DNA of 8,766 nucleotides from Bacillota bacterium (GCA_021779415.1 JAJYAS010000105.1:1-8766), one strand, 5' to 3'. Positions 1 to 7,151 are shown, counted from the stretch's first letter. Notes: a model not told the origin generated them from the sequence alone. Numbers and translations are program-made.

Positions 1-272
1 CAGTAACGTTGCATTTTTATTTTGTTAACAAGATCTTCGACGCCTTGATGCAGATGAGTGAAGCGGTTAACCTCGTTGTTACACAGGTGCGAAACAACCC
101 GAAGCATTTCCCTGCTCTCCGGCCTATGCGCAGCGTCATAGGTAAAAGCCACGGCCTGCCGAGAAGGTGTTACCAGCCCATGATGTCCCAGTTCGCTGGT
201 TTTTTCCCCCATTACGTGAGCTCCAATTTTAAGCGATTTCAATGATTCAAGATATTGATCAGCCGTTTTCAT
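1..272 (-). CDS. HpaB / 4-hydroxybutyryl-CoA dehydratase family protein, N-terminus (runs off left edge)
   Basis: The minus-strand frame from ATG 270-272 is open for 90 codons to the window edge, so only the N-terminal sixth or so of a protein usually near 480-490 residues is present. It starts MKTADQYLESLKSLK and contains VAFTYDAAH and NRFTHLHQGVEDLVNKIKM. These are the hallmark N-terminal blocks of the 4-hydroxybutyryl-CoA dehydratase (AbfD) / 4-hydroxyphenylacetate hydroxylase family of FAD enzymes. The [4Fe-4S] cysteines that mark AbfD would lie just past the edge, so dehydratase and flavin monooxygenase cannot be told apart. A GAGG at 285-288 lies 12 nt before the start, rather far. It follows the broken paralog at 478-1941 after a 205-nt gap in which I see no gene, and it could be the functional copy of the set. 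Family call is firm; exact reaction is not. Confidence 0.8.
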   Translation of the reverse strand, partial: MKTADQYLESLKSLKIGAHVMGEKTSELGHHGLVTPSRQAVAFTYDAAHRPESREMLRVVSHLCNNEVNRFTHLHQGVEDLVNKIKMQRY

Positions 273-477
273 GGCCAAATTAGTCCTCACTTTCTCTAGA
301 TCAGATCGTCGATTGATCCCAGTACATTTTTCTTTCATGGCCGGTCATGGCACAAAACGGGCAATACCATGATCCATAATACTCGTAATGATCACACGAA
401 CTTTTTTAGTTGCTATCTTTCAGCTCTTCTTTCCTGGAGGTGTCCGAACCCGGTCTCCTAGAATTTATGCCTGAAGT

Positions 478-1941
478 TTATTCTATGATGCCAGCGAGTT
501 TAAGGACGTGGAGCTTGTATTGTTGCAAATTTCTTCTAAGATCCATACTGACAACCATTTGTTGACTGGCGATCGGAGCTCCTCCTTGTGAGGATTCGGC
601 CACCAGAATGTTGCCAATGCCGGTGAGGTACTCCATTAACCTCAACATTTTCATCCGGTTCTCTGTGGACACTGCGGGGCTGGCCTGAAAATATTTCTCG
701 ATGAGAATTCCCAGTTCGGGGTGCTCCATATCAGCTTCGCTGGGCATACTCATAACCAGCCCGCCACTGATATCTACACCCATGCGTGCTTCAAACCACA
801 AGGCTTTGCTCGCTTGGTACTTGCCGACATTAGCATAGAGGGCACTAGGGAAGTAGTTTCCCGACTCGGATTTGAAGCCGCGATAGGCAGATCCCAGGAT
901 ACAACCGTATGAAAGTTCGCTCTCGTAGCTCATTTCCGACAGCTTCTCTGTGATGTGCCCTGCTTTAGCAACGCCATTGTATTCCGCCATCATCGCAGCC
1001 CCCCCAATCAGCAGGTCCCTATGACCGCACTTGCACGCTGACGTTACACAGCGAAAACAGGGAGACAGGCGGCCAACAAGAGGGGCGGTGAACTCGTATT
1101 CCCCACACATAAAAACCCGATCCCAAGGAACCAGCACGTCATCGAAGAAAATATGGCAAGCGTTATAGACGCCATACCGCTCATTGCCGAAGTCAGTCCC
1201 TTTAGCTCCAGTGACGAAGCGGCGAAAATCGGGACTGGGAAATTGGTGCAGCAGAGTTAGACCCGGCAAATTCGTCGGAATGGCAAAAGCGATCGCATAC
1301 TGCTTCTCGTCCTCTTTCATGGCCCGTGTAGGCATGATCAAGGCTTCATGGGCAATGGATGCCCCGGAAATCATGACCTTGGCTCCCTGGACGACGATGC
1401 CTTCTTTCTTCTCCTCGACCACTCGCAGGTAGAACCCGGGGTCCGCTTGCTCCGCGGGCCTTTTGCTGCGGTCACCTTTAGGATCGGTGATGTAACCGCC
1501 CACAGAGAGATCCTCACTCTGCACCTTTGCCCAGTAATTGCGGAATCTCTCTAGGTACCCGGTACCGTACTTCTTATCCATTTCGTAGGTAATTGATTCG
1601 AGCCCATTGGCTATATTACCCGAGACACAGCGTGCCCCTGTGCACATGCCGTGGTAGTGCAACAGATCCCGCATGAGGTCCAGCCGCTTCACGAAATCTT
1701 CCGCACTGTGATAAAGATGTGTGAAGTAGTTGATGCGCTCTCCTGTCAGGTGGGAGATGGTAGTGATCTTGTCTTGGTAGTTGGGATCGTGGGCCAGGTC
1801 ATAAGCCAGGGCCACCGCCTCGATGGCCGGTTTGGTGATTGGATGTTCCAGTTGTTTTTATATTCTTTTTCCAAAACAGAAGACATTAATCTTCATGTCT
1901 TTGATGCTGTCCCGATACTGTTTGCCAGTCATTAAAGCCAT
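478..1941 (-). pseudogene. 4-hydroxybutyryl-CoA dehydratase-like (AbfD/HpaB family) gene interrupted by an in-frame TAA
   Basis: Reading from ATG 1939-1941 (GGGAG seven bases upstream) gives 487 codons, the usual AbfD length, in a single frame except for TAA at codon 28 (1858-1860). The codons before it (MALMTGKQYRDSIKDMK...FGKRI) and after it (KQLEHPITKPAIEAVALAYDLAHD) both match the family N-terminus, where the stop replaces what is normally Glu in GERIEN; GAA to TAA is one substitution. The remaining 445 codons are intact, with SHLTGERINYFTHLY, DPKGDRSKRP, FDDVLVPWDRVFMCGEYEF, LVMSMPSEAD and a normal C-terminus. AbfD converts 4-hydroxybutyryl-CoA to crotonyl-CoA with FAD and a [4Fe-4S] cluster. 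Cys100 and Cys105 and Cys303 match cluster ligands, but the ligand His (His292 of the Clostridium enzyme, from memory) aligns with Phe296, and Glu257 with Ala261, beside extra Cys residues. An internal GTG at 1813-1815 could restart translation but lacks a good ribosome site. The stop may be a real nonsense mutation or a sequencing error. Confidence 0.85.
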
Positions 1942-1948
1942 TTTCTTT

Positions 1949-1953
1949 CTCCC
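1949..1953 (-). promoter_or_regulatory. Ribosome binding site that fixes the true start of the dehydratase-like gene
   Basis: GGGAG on the minus strand sits seven bases before ATG 1939-1941. This places the original start 42 codons upstream of the GTG that begins the uninterrupted frame, and shows that the TAA at 1858-1860 lies inside the gene and not before it. Confidence 0.6.
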
Positions 1954-1959
1954 GGTTTC

Positions 1960-2300
1960 CTACCCTTTAGGAACTTGTTGCCTAAGAGCAAATTCCAGAT
2001 CATGAGTGGAGATAACTATATCGGAAAGTTCTTTTGTTATCGCGGTTCGTTGGTCGGCAGGCCGCGATCTCTTTTCAGGGGATGTCATAGGGACGTCGAT
2101 AGTCCATTCCCCTCCCTGCATGTTCAACAGAAAGTTGATAAACAGAACATGTCAGTAGTGCATAACTTTTTCTCTATACCAAAGGTCAAGATGTCAACGA
2201 CGCTAATAGCATTCATGCCAACACAGCGCTGGAAGCGAGTCGCGATCTTTTGACGTAGGACAGGCATAACCGCAAAAGCAAGCGAGACGCCAGTAATGAT
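1960..2300 (-). pseudogene. Decayed, frameshifted remnant of a further AbfD/HpaB-family gene
   Basis: Minus-strand translation around 2270-2150 gives VMPVLRQKIATRFQRCVGMNA followed by a block ending TFGIEKK. This is the AbfD segment that carries the second cluster cysteine (family pattern CFQRCVGMDA, then YEIDQKYGT), with Arg where the first cysteine normally is. That frame stops at TGA 2124-2126, but the match continues in another frame from about 2139: INFLLNMQGGEWTIDVPMTS then PEKRSRPADQ, equivalent to the family block ending MTDPKGDR..P..Q. So there is a frameshift near 2139-2145. The N-terminal part above 2300 is unrecognisable, and from about 2050 the frame no longer fits the family, running to TAG at 1960-1962. 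Its last residues include VISTHDLEFA, which resembles an ABC-transporter H-loop but may be chance. It lies between the lactonase gene and the nonsense-interrupted paralog, and it accounts for most of a 400-nt stretch without an intact gene. Confidence 0.65.
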
Positions 2301-2338
2301 AAAAATGAACAGGAACAGTGATCAACCTGATTTGTGAA

Positions 2339-3109
2339 TTAGCTAAAAAACAAAGGTGACTTAGGAATCTCACTCCATAGATCTGGGTCGTGTCCAGGAA
2401 TGACTACTGCGTCGGTTAGACTCTGAATTAACTTAATCTTATTTATGCTTGAAATTGCGGCTTCTTGATTCCAACAATTTCCGGGAGGTATGATTTCAGT
2501 AAGGTTCTCTTTCGTGTATACTGCGTCTCCGGCAATTAGGATATGTTTCCCAGATGCGAGCTTCACTAAAACAGACTGGTGCCCAGGGGTATGCCCCGGT
2601 GTTTGGAATAGGAAAACTCCCGGAAACAATTCTATATCTCCTTCCACCAATTCGTAATTAACTCCACAGTCAAAATGATCCTTCATATAAGGAGGTTGAA
2701 AGAACCTGCTGGGCCAATATGCATATCGATATTCTGCTCTCTGAACAAAAAAGGTGGACTGTTTAAAAAACTTGTTTCCCCCAGTATGATCCCAGTGAAG
2801 GTGGGTATTAATAACGTACTTAATATCGCCTAAGCTTAACCCAAGTTGCTCGAGATGGACCCTGATATCATTATTTTCCTGTAACACAGGTCTAACAACC
2901 TTTGCACGCGGCCCCCAGGCCCTCTCGGGGTCAGTTATCCCTACCGGATTTAATCCAGTATCTATTAGAATCCAATCTGGCCCATGTTTAAGTAATGTCA
3001 TATAAACTGTAGCTTCTAATATCACCCCGAAGCCGCGACCACTGGTGAAGATACTTTTGTCCAGGTTAAGCAATCCGGCGTCCAGAAAGTAAGCCTTTTC
3101 ATTCATCAT
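2339..3109 (-). CDS. Metallo-beta-lactamase-fold lactonase, AttM/BlcC (N-acyl homoserine / gamma-butyrolactone lactonase) type
   Basis: The 256-residue protein has every metal ligand of the di-zinc lactonase fold: HLHWDH gives His103, His105, Asp107 and His108; TPGHTPGH gives His173; AGDAVYTKEN gives bridging Asp195 plus Tyr198, the equivalent of the catalytic Tyr of AiiA; PGHDPDLW gives His240. The C-terminal GHDPD.W motif, the ITDPERAWGP stretch and the VQRAEYRYAY segment recall the AttM/BlcC branch, which opens gamma-butyrolactone to 4-hydroxybutyrate and can also open acyl-homoserine lactones. There is no signal peptide, so it should act in the cytoplasm. The start is supported by AAGGA seven bases upstream; ATG 3104-3106 is an alternative one codon later. 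Its position beside a 4-hydroxyacyl-CoA dehydratase family, a CoA-transferase and a short-chain acid transporter favours a metabolic lactone substrate over quorum quenching. Fold and metal site are firm; the substrate is inference. Confidence 0.85.
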   Translation of the reverse strand: MMNEKAYFLDAGLLNLDKSIFTSGRGFGVILEATVYMTLLKHGPDWILIDTGLNPVGITDPERAWGPRAKVVRPVLQENNDIRVHLEQLGLSLGDIKYVINTHLHWDHTGGNKFFKQSTFFVQRAEYRYAYWPSRFFQPPYMKDHFDCGVNYELVEGDIELFPGVFLFQTPGHTPGHQSVLVKLASGKHILIAGDAVYTKENLTEIIPPGNCWNQEAAISSINKIKLIQSLTDAVVIPGHDPDLWSEIPKSPLFFS

Positions 3110-3324
3110 TGTCAGTTCCTTCCATCAAATAGGAATTTGAAACGCACTAAGTAATCTAGCTACTTATGATATACCTTCAAGCCGTATCAAGGCCCTACTG
3201 TCAAAGGGAAAATTGAATGGGCTCAGGCAATTTCGCAGCCCCACCAATGTGGGCGGCATGGTCTTCAAATAGGGATTCGCCTATCATATTAGCTTAACAA
3301 GCGAATATCTCCTTCTCATCCTCA

Positions 3325-3729
3325 TCATTCTTTCTTCTCCACCAGCTCAATAGATACGCCATTAGCAGCACTCGGATGCAGAAAAGCGATTCGAGCGCCT
3401 AATCCTCCTGATTGAGGGTTTTCATCAACAAGTGGAATACCCATTGCTTTCAGTTTGCCCAAATCGGCCTCCAGATTGTCAACTCTGAAGGCGACATGGT
3501 GAATACTTTCACCTCGGTCCTTTAGGATATTGGACATCATTGTCCCTTCAGCCATAGGTTGAATGAGTTCAATCAACGTATCACCCACGGGCAAGAAGGC
3601 GATCTTAACCTTGTATAGGTCATTGGTTTCAACCGTAGAAAGGGTCAGACCGAGCGCCCCAGTATATATTTTCAATGAATCCTCAATATCATGGACCACA
3701 AAACCAATGTGATCTATCATTTTAATCAT
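3325..3729 (-). CDS. Methylmalonyl-CoA epimerase-like VOC (glyoxalase-fold) protein
   Basis: The 134-residue product has two beta-alpha-beta-beta-beta repeats of the vicinal oxygen chelate fold. The first begins IDHIGFVVHDIEDS, the second SIHHVAFRVDNLEADL. Likely metal ligands are His7, Gln57 (ELIQP), His78 and Glu128 (GVSIELVE), the pattern of methylmalonyl-CoA epimerase, which interconverts (R)- and (S)-methylmalonyl-CoA. The HPSAANGVSIELVEKKE ending is also typical of that family, as is the length. I place the start at ATG 3727-3729 because AAGGA lies six to seven bases upstream and the domain begins at residue 5; an in-frame extension to 3810 adds 27 residues unlike the family. It is transcribed with the transporter upstream and the lactonase downstream (215-nt gap). 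In this setting it could act on methylmalonyl-, ethylmalonyl- or another 2-branched acyl-CoA; the exact substrate cannot be read from sequence. Confidence 0.85.
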   Translation of the reverse strand: MIKMIDHIGFVVHDIEDSLKIYTGALGLTLSTVETNDLYKVKIAFLPVGDTLIELIQPMAEGTMMSNILKDRGESIHHVAFRVDNLEADLGKLKAMGIPLVDENPQSGGLGARIAFLHPSAANGVSIELVEKKE

Positions 3730-3740
3730 GCGATATCCTT

Positions 3741-3992
3741 TCATGAAATTAAATTGTGTAAAATCGAGGTCTTCTTTACCTTCGAATGCCAACCTGGTAG
3801 AGGTGTACACCCCTCCTTAACGAGATGAGTAACGAACGCTACCGCTAACGGTTTGATGAATGTCCATATCTCGGTAAAGGAAGTATCGCTCCCACGCCTC
3901 ATCACGTGTAGACTGTAACAACCAAGCCCCTTTACTGCCGTCCTTATATGGTCGGCTCTCAAATCATACATATGGTGTCTTTCCCGATTCAT
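3741..3992 (-). CDS. Doubtful small ORF between transporter and epimerase genes (83 residues)
   Basis: This frame opens 25 bases after the transporter stop, has GAAGG about five bases before its ATG, and ends 11 bases before the epimerase start, so its position would suit an operon gene. I recognise no family, signal peptide, membrane segment or repeated motif in it. Codons that look rare for the neighbours (AGG, CTA, ATA, GGG) are frequent, as expected of a chance frame. It is as likely to be a spacer carrying the epimerase ribosome site as a gene. Confidence 0.22.
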   Translation of the reverse strand: MNRERHHMYDLRADHIRTAVKGLGCYSLHVMRRGSDTSFTEIWTFIKPLAVAFVTHLVKEGCTPLPGWHSKVKKTSILHNLIS

Positions 3993-4017
3993 GTTGCCTT
4001 CGCCGAGTAAATGGGTT

Positions 4018-5439
4018 CTATAAATGCAAAGGAATCAAGAATACCAAGCCAGACATGATAATCGCGTAAACAATGAACAATAGTGCACAGAATCCAGCGA
4101 TCTGACCGAAACTCGTTTTTGTAATGTCAAGGATTGCAATTGCCCAAAATGGTTGGATAAAGTGGGTCAACATGTCACCCCAGGTATAGGCCAGCGTCAC
4201 CGAAGCCGCACTCAGGCCGAATGCATCTCCCGCGGGCAAAATATAAGGAGCTTCCATAGCCCATTTTGCACCGGCTGAGGGAACAAAAAAGCTCAACAGG
4301 CCAGAATACCAATAAATGACTGGCAGATACGTATGAGTTGTGGCGATGCTGGCGAAAACGTGGGTTAGGAAGCTCCCGAGATTGGTGAAAACAATCAATC
4401 CGAAAATACCACCGTATAAAGGGTACTGTGAAATTATACCCCAAGTGCCCGTGATGCCCTTCTTGAAACCATCAAATAAAACGGCGGGTCGCCAGGTTAA
4501 GAACAGCGCTAGAATTAGAAAAGTAAGATTGTACATGTCGATGTTCCAGGCTGCCACACCGTTGCGTTGGAAAGCAATAATCATATAAGCTATACAAGTA
4601 GTACCAGCCATGATATTCCAACCCGGCCACCAGTTCAATTTCTGGGCAAAGGTTGGATTGTCAGGCGGGTTAACATCGACGACTCGAATGAGATTATCTG
4701 CTTCTTCTTTTGTCAGGGAATAGGCTTTTTCAGGCCGTGGTGTCAATATAACTATCGTTGCGCATAATATGACGAATACCACTAGAATTATCAAGAAATT
4801 GACGGGAGCTAATATTGTACGATCAACAGAAATGAGTTCCTTGATAACGCCATTTTTCAGGAGAAAATTTTCAGGGGTAGCGATGAGTAGGGGAGCTGTA
4901 CTAGATAGGCCGGAAGCCCACATAGTGGCGAAGCCGGAATAAGCCCCTGTTACCAGCAAACGAAAGTCAGTTTTAAGGTTATTTTTGGCAAGATATGGCG
5001 CCAACATGGCAGACATGGTGATGGAAACTGCCCAGTTAAGCCAAGCTGTAAACAAGGAAAAACAAGCCATAGTCAGAACGGCTTGCCAAGGTTTGTCAGG
5101 ATTGGGGCGGGTACCAATATAATTGAACAATCGAGAGATGACTGGGGCAGCCGCAGATGCGTAAGCAACCATGATTGCGAAAGTAAACTGAGCCATAAAT
5201 GTTAGAAGGGTCCAAAAACCTTTGCCCCAGGCGGCTATAGCTCCCGGTACCGTCACTTTGCCCCAGGCCAGAGCCATTACAAATACGATAACGCTTAAGA
5301 TAACGGCAATTACCCAAGGGTCAGGAACGTAACGTATCGTCCAGTTGGTCAATGCAATCCCGAGATCCCGAATTGGATCAAGCCAACTATGTTCCTGTCG
5401 GGAAGGTGTCTTGATTTCATCCGTGGTTCCAAGTGCCAT
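4018..5439 (-). CDS. atoE: Short-chain fatty acid transporter, AtoE family
   Basis: The 473-residue integral membrane protein belongs to the AtoE/SCFA transporter family, which moves acetoacetate, butyrate and similar short-chain acids across the inner membrane. A short cytoplasmic N-terminus is followed by about a dozen hydrophobic segments, for example near residues 42-60, 75-98, 119-150, 211-233, 275-290, 303-316, 341-358, 372-388 and 446-470. The family signature FVPSAGAKWAMEAP lies at 385-398, with PDPWVIAVILS near 39-49, ISRLFNYIGTRPNPDKPWQA at 101-120 and TWGDMLTHFIQPFWAI at 419-434. The start is set by a perfect AAGGAGG (5448-5454) eight bases upstream. It follows the CoA-transferase gene after 150 bases, so import and CoA activation are probably co-expressed. 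Family is firm; in this cluster the cargo is more likely a (hydroxy)acid of about four carbons, which is inference. Confidence 0.92.
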   Translation of the reverse strand: MALGTTDEIKTPSRQEHSWLDPIRDLGIALTNWTIRYVPDPWVIAVILSVIVFVMALAWGKVTVPGAIAAWGKGFWTLLTFMAQFTFAIMVAYASAAAPVISRLFNYIGTRPNPDKPWQAVLTMACFSLFTAWLNWAVSITMSAMLAPYLAKNNLKTDFRLLVTGAYSGFATMWASGLSSTAPLLIATPENFLLKNGVIKELISVDRTILAPVNFLIILVVFVILCATIVILTPRPEKAYSLTKEEADNLIRVVDVNPPDNPTFAQKLNWWPGWNIMAGTTCIAYMIIAFQRNGVAAWNIDMYNLTFLILALFLTWRPAVLFDGFKKGITGTWGIISQYPLYGGIFGLIVFTNLGSFLTHVFASIATTHTYLPVIYWYSGLLSFFVPSAGAKWAMEAPYILPAGDAFGLSAASVTLAYTWGDMLTHFIQPFWAIAILDITKTSFGQIAGFCALLFIVYAIIMSGLVFLIPLHL

Positions 5440-5589
5440 GTCAACAGCCTCCTTACATGTGATTAAGATTAGTTGTTTTCCTGAGGCCGCAGGGCCTTTA
5501 TTGCCTCGTCCATGAGAAAATCGCCCTTAAGTCAACATGATGATCATTGCATCGTCCGCCAGTTTAAGTATAATTCCTTGCCTCTCGAA

Positions 5590-6774
5590 CTAGACTGCTA
5601 CGCCTGATTCTCTAAACCCTTTAATCTCATTTATTGTAAAACCATACTCCTTTAATATTTCATCTGTATGCTGGCCCAAAACTGGAGAGGCCGTTGTAAC
5701 TGTGCATTTGGTGTCGGAGAATTTTATCGGGACCCCAGGAATTTTTGTCTTTCCAACTTTCTTATGCTCAACCTCTACAATCATTTCACGGGCCAAAATA
5801 TGTGGGTCGGTAGTTACATCAGCTATACTATTGATCGGACCACAGGGGACTGAATGTTGGATAAATATTTCCAACCATTGTTTAGTCGTTTTATCTGATA
5901 GCACTTTAACGATCTTTTCTTTTAATTCCGGCTCATTTGCAGTTCTAGTAGCATTGGTCTCAAGTCGTTGGTCCTTAAGCAAATTATCGGTACCAATAGC
6001 CTTACAGAAACGTTCCCAAATTGCATTGTTCCCTACCGCGATAGCTATATTCCCATCTTTTGTGGTGAAAATATCAAATGGAGTACTAACCGGATGCCGG
6101 TTGCCTATCCGGTCCGGATTTATGCCCGTAGCAAAGTATCTCGCAATAGCGTTTTCCAGTATGTAAAGCATGGAATCAAGCATCGCGACATCAATATGCT
6201 GTCCTTTCCCGTCTTTCTCTCTCTTATGCAGAGCACTTAAAATTCCTACTGACGCAGTATAACCAGCCGCGATATCGCTGATTGATACACCCACGCGGGT
6301 TGGAGGACCGTCCGGATGACCATTGATGCTCATGACTCCACTCATTGCTTGAACCACGGTATCATAAGCGGGTCGGTCTCTATATGGGCCAGTCTGACCA
6401 AATCCCGAAATAGAACAATAGATAATTTTCTCATTCATTTCTTTTAGTGTTTTATAGCCCAAACCCAGTTTATCCATTGTGCCAGGGCGAAAGTTCTCGA
6501 CAAGAATGTCAGCCTTCAGAACCATTTTAAAAAATATTTCTTTTCCTTCATCTTTTTTTAGATTTATGACTACGCTCCTTTTCCCCCTGTTTAAACTCAT
6601 AAAGTAGGAACTTTCGCTATTTACAAATGGCCGAATAGCCCTTGATTCGTCACCATTGGGAAATGGTTCAATTTTTATGACATTCGCGCCCAAATCTGAA
6701 AGGAGCATAGTACAAATAGGACCCGCTAGTACCCTGGACAAATCCAGTAATATAAGATCTTTTAAAGGTTTCAT
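5590..6774 (-). CDS. Class III (CaiB/BaiF) acyl-CoA transferase
   Basis: The 394-residue protein starts MKPLKDLILLDLSRVLAGP, the standard opening of family III CoA-transferases, which move CoA from one thioester to a free acid through an aspartyl-CoA anhydride. Other family blocks are the SDLGANVIKIEP segment, SLNRGKRSVVINLK, ADILVENFRPGTMDKLGLGY, SGFGQTGPYRDRPAYD and the DGKGQHIDVAMLDSML segment. Asp167 in VSISDIAAGY corresponds to the catalytic aspartate. Length is normal. The start at 6772-6774 has GGGAG about seven bases upstream; an open extension to 6915 lacks family similarity and is rejected. It is the first gene after the sigma-54 promoter at 7094-7111, with a leader of about 310 bases. 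Together with the AtoE gene downstream it suggests uptake and activation of a short-chain acid. Donor and acceptor (succinyl-CoA, acetyl-CoA, hydroxyacyl) cannot be assigned from sequence. Confidence 0.93.
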   Translation of the reverse strand: MKPLKDLILLDLSRVLAGPICTMLLSDLGANVIKIEPFPNGDESRAIRPFVNSESSYFMSLNRGKRSVVINLKKDEGKEIFFKMVLKADILVENFRPGTMDKLGLGYKTLKEMNEKIIYCSISGFGQTGPYRDRPAYDTVVQAMSGVMSINGHPDGPPTRVGVSISDIAAGYTASVGILSALHKREKDGKGQHIDVAMLDSMLYILENAIARYFATGINPDRIGNRHPVSTPFDIFTTKDGNIAIAVGNNAIWERFCKAIGTDNLLKDQRLETNATRTANEPELKEKIVKVLSDKTTKQWLEIFIQHSVPCGPINSIADVTTDPHILAREMIVEVEHKKVGKTKIPGVPIKFSDTKCTVTTASPVLGQHTDEILKEYGFTINEIKGFRESGVAV

Positions 6775-7049
6775 TTTTATCTCCCAATAATGATTTTGAA
6801 ACAAAAGGGAAAAATGTTTCTGGACCCTCGACATAAATGTAGTTGTCAACTCGATGCACAATCCAACAACGCACTGGCTCTTCATACATATAGACCGACT
6901 ACTCAGAGGGTACATCCTATCTTTAAAATGATTGATGAGAAGAGAAACGAGATTTTAGTTAAAAATATTGCATGATGTTTAACACTCTTTCCTTATCATG
7001 GTTTTTAGTATTCATCGTATAGCCGATTAAAGCGGTAGATTACTGTGTT

Positions 7050-7099
7050 TTTTATAAGGTAATTTTTTATGAAATTTTATAAGGTAATTTTCTATGCAA
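7050..7099. repeat. Tandem duplication of a 25-base unit overlapping the -12 promoter element
   Basis: Two adjacent copies, 7050-7074 and 7075-7099, agree at 23 of 25 positions; both begin ttttataaggtaatttt. They differ at unit positions 18 (t/c) and 23 (a/c). The second difference creates the GC of the -12 element (TTGCAT on the minus strand) in the right copy only. The left copy falls in the start-site and early-transcribed region. Confidence 0.85.
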
Positions 7100-7111
7100 C
7101 TTATATGCCAA
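7094..7111 (-). promoter_or_regulatory. Sigma-54 (-24/-12) promoter driving the catabolic operon
   Basis: The minus strand reads TTGGCATATAAGTTGCAT. The invariant GG (7108-7109) and GC (7096-7097) are exactly ten bases apart, and the elements match TGGCA..(N)..TTGCA of the sigma-54 consensus. Predicted transcription start is near 7084, about 310 bases before the CoA-transferase start. An activator gene with a sigma-54 AAA+ domain lies upstream of it, at 7947 on the plus strand. Confidence 0.75.
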
Positions 7112-7118
7112 TAAGAAA

Positions 7119-7151
7119 AACCTGTTTTGAAATAAGGCCTCACAACAGGTT
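7119..7151. repeat. Inverted repeat directly upstream of the -24 element
   Basis: AACCTGTT (7119-7126) and AACAGGTT (7144-7151) are perfect 8-base inverted arms with a 17-base spacer, and the match extends inward to 10 of 11 pairs with one mismatch. It starts eight bases above the sigma-54 promoter, closer than usual for an enhancer of this class, so it might instead bind a repressor, an auxiliary factor or the activator at a secondary site. Confidence 0.5.

Noticed and set aside
348..363. Plus-strand TGGCAC...GGGCA with exact sigma-54 GG/GC spacing
   Set aside because: It faces right, into the 3' end of a minus-strand gene, with no plus-strand gene downstream; the -12 half has GG where TT is expected. 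Treated as chance.
1975..2253. 92-residue plus-strand frame across the gap upstream of the dehydratase-like gene
   Set aside because: It is opposite the dehydratase remnant read on the minus strand and shows no family features; a shadow frame.
3230..3244. CCCAC-caat-GTGGG hairpin between epimerase and lactonase genes
   Set aside because: A five-pair stem with no T-run on either strand; insufficient for a terminator.
3201..3287. 28-codon minus-strand frame in the gap between epimerase and lactonase genes
   Set aside because: No family recognised, no convincing ribosome site, and too short to separate from chance.
3730..3810. N-terminal extension of the epimerase frame to 3810
   Set aside because: Extra residues are unlike the family, and AAGGA lies correctly before ATG 3727-3729.
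5484..5497. AGGCC-gcag-GGCCT hairpin followed by TTTATT on the plus strand
   Set aside because: The stem is only five pairs, and there is no plus-strand gene to terminate; on the minus strand it is not followed by a T-run. Not called as a terminator.
5560..5580. Minus-strand TGGCGG...ATGCA upstream of the transporter gene as a second sigma-54 promoter
   Set aside because: Only eight bases separate GG from GC instead of ten, which sigma-54 does not tolerate well.
6775..6915. N-terminal extension of the CoA-transferase frame to 6915
   Set aside because: The extra 47 residues do not match the family; the ribosome site and domain start both support ATG 6772-6774.
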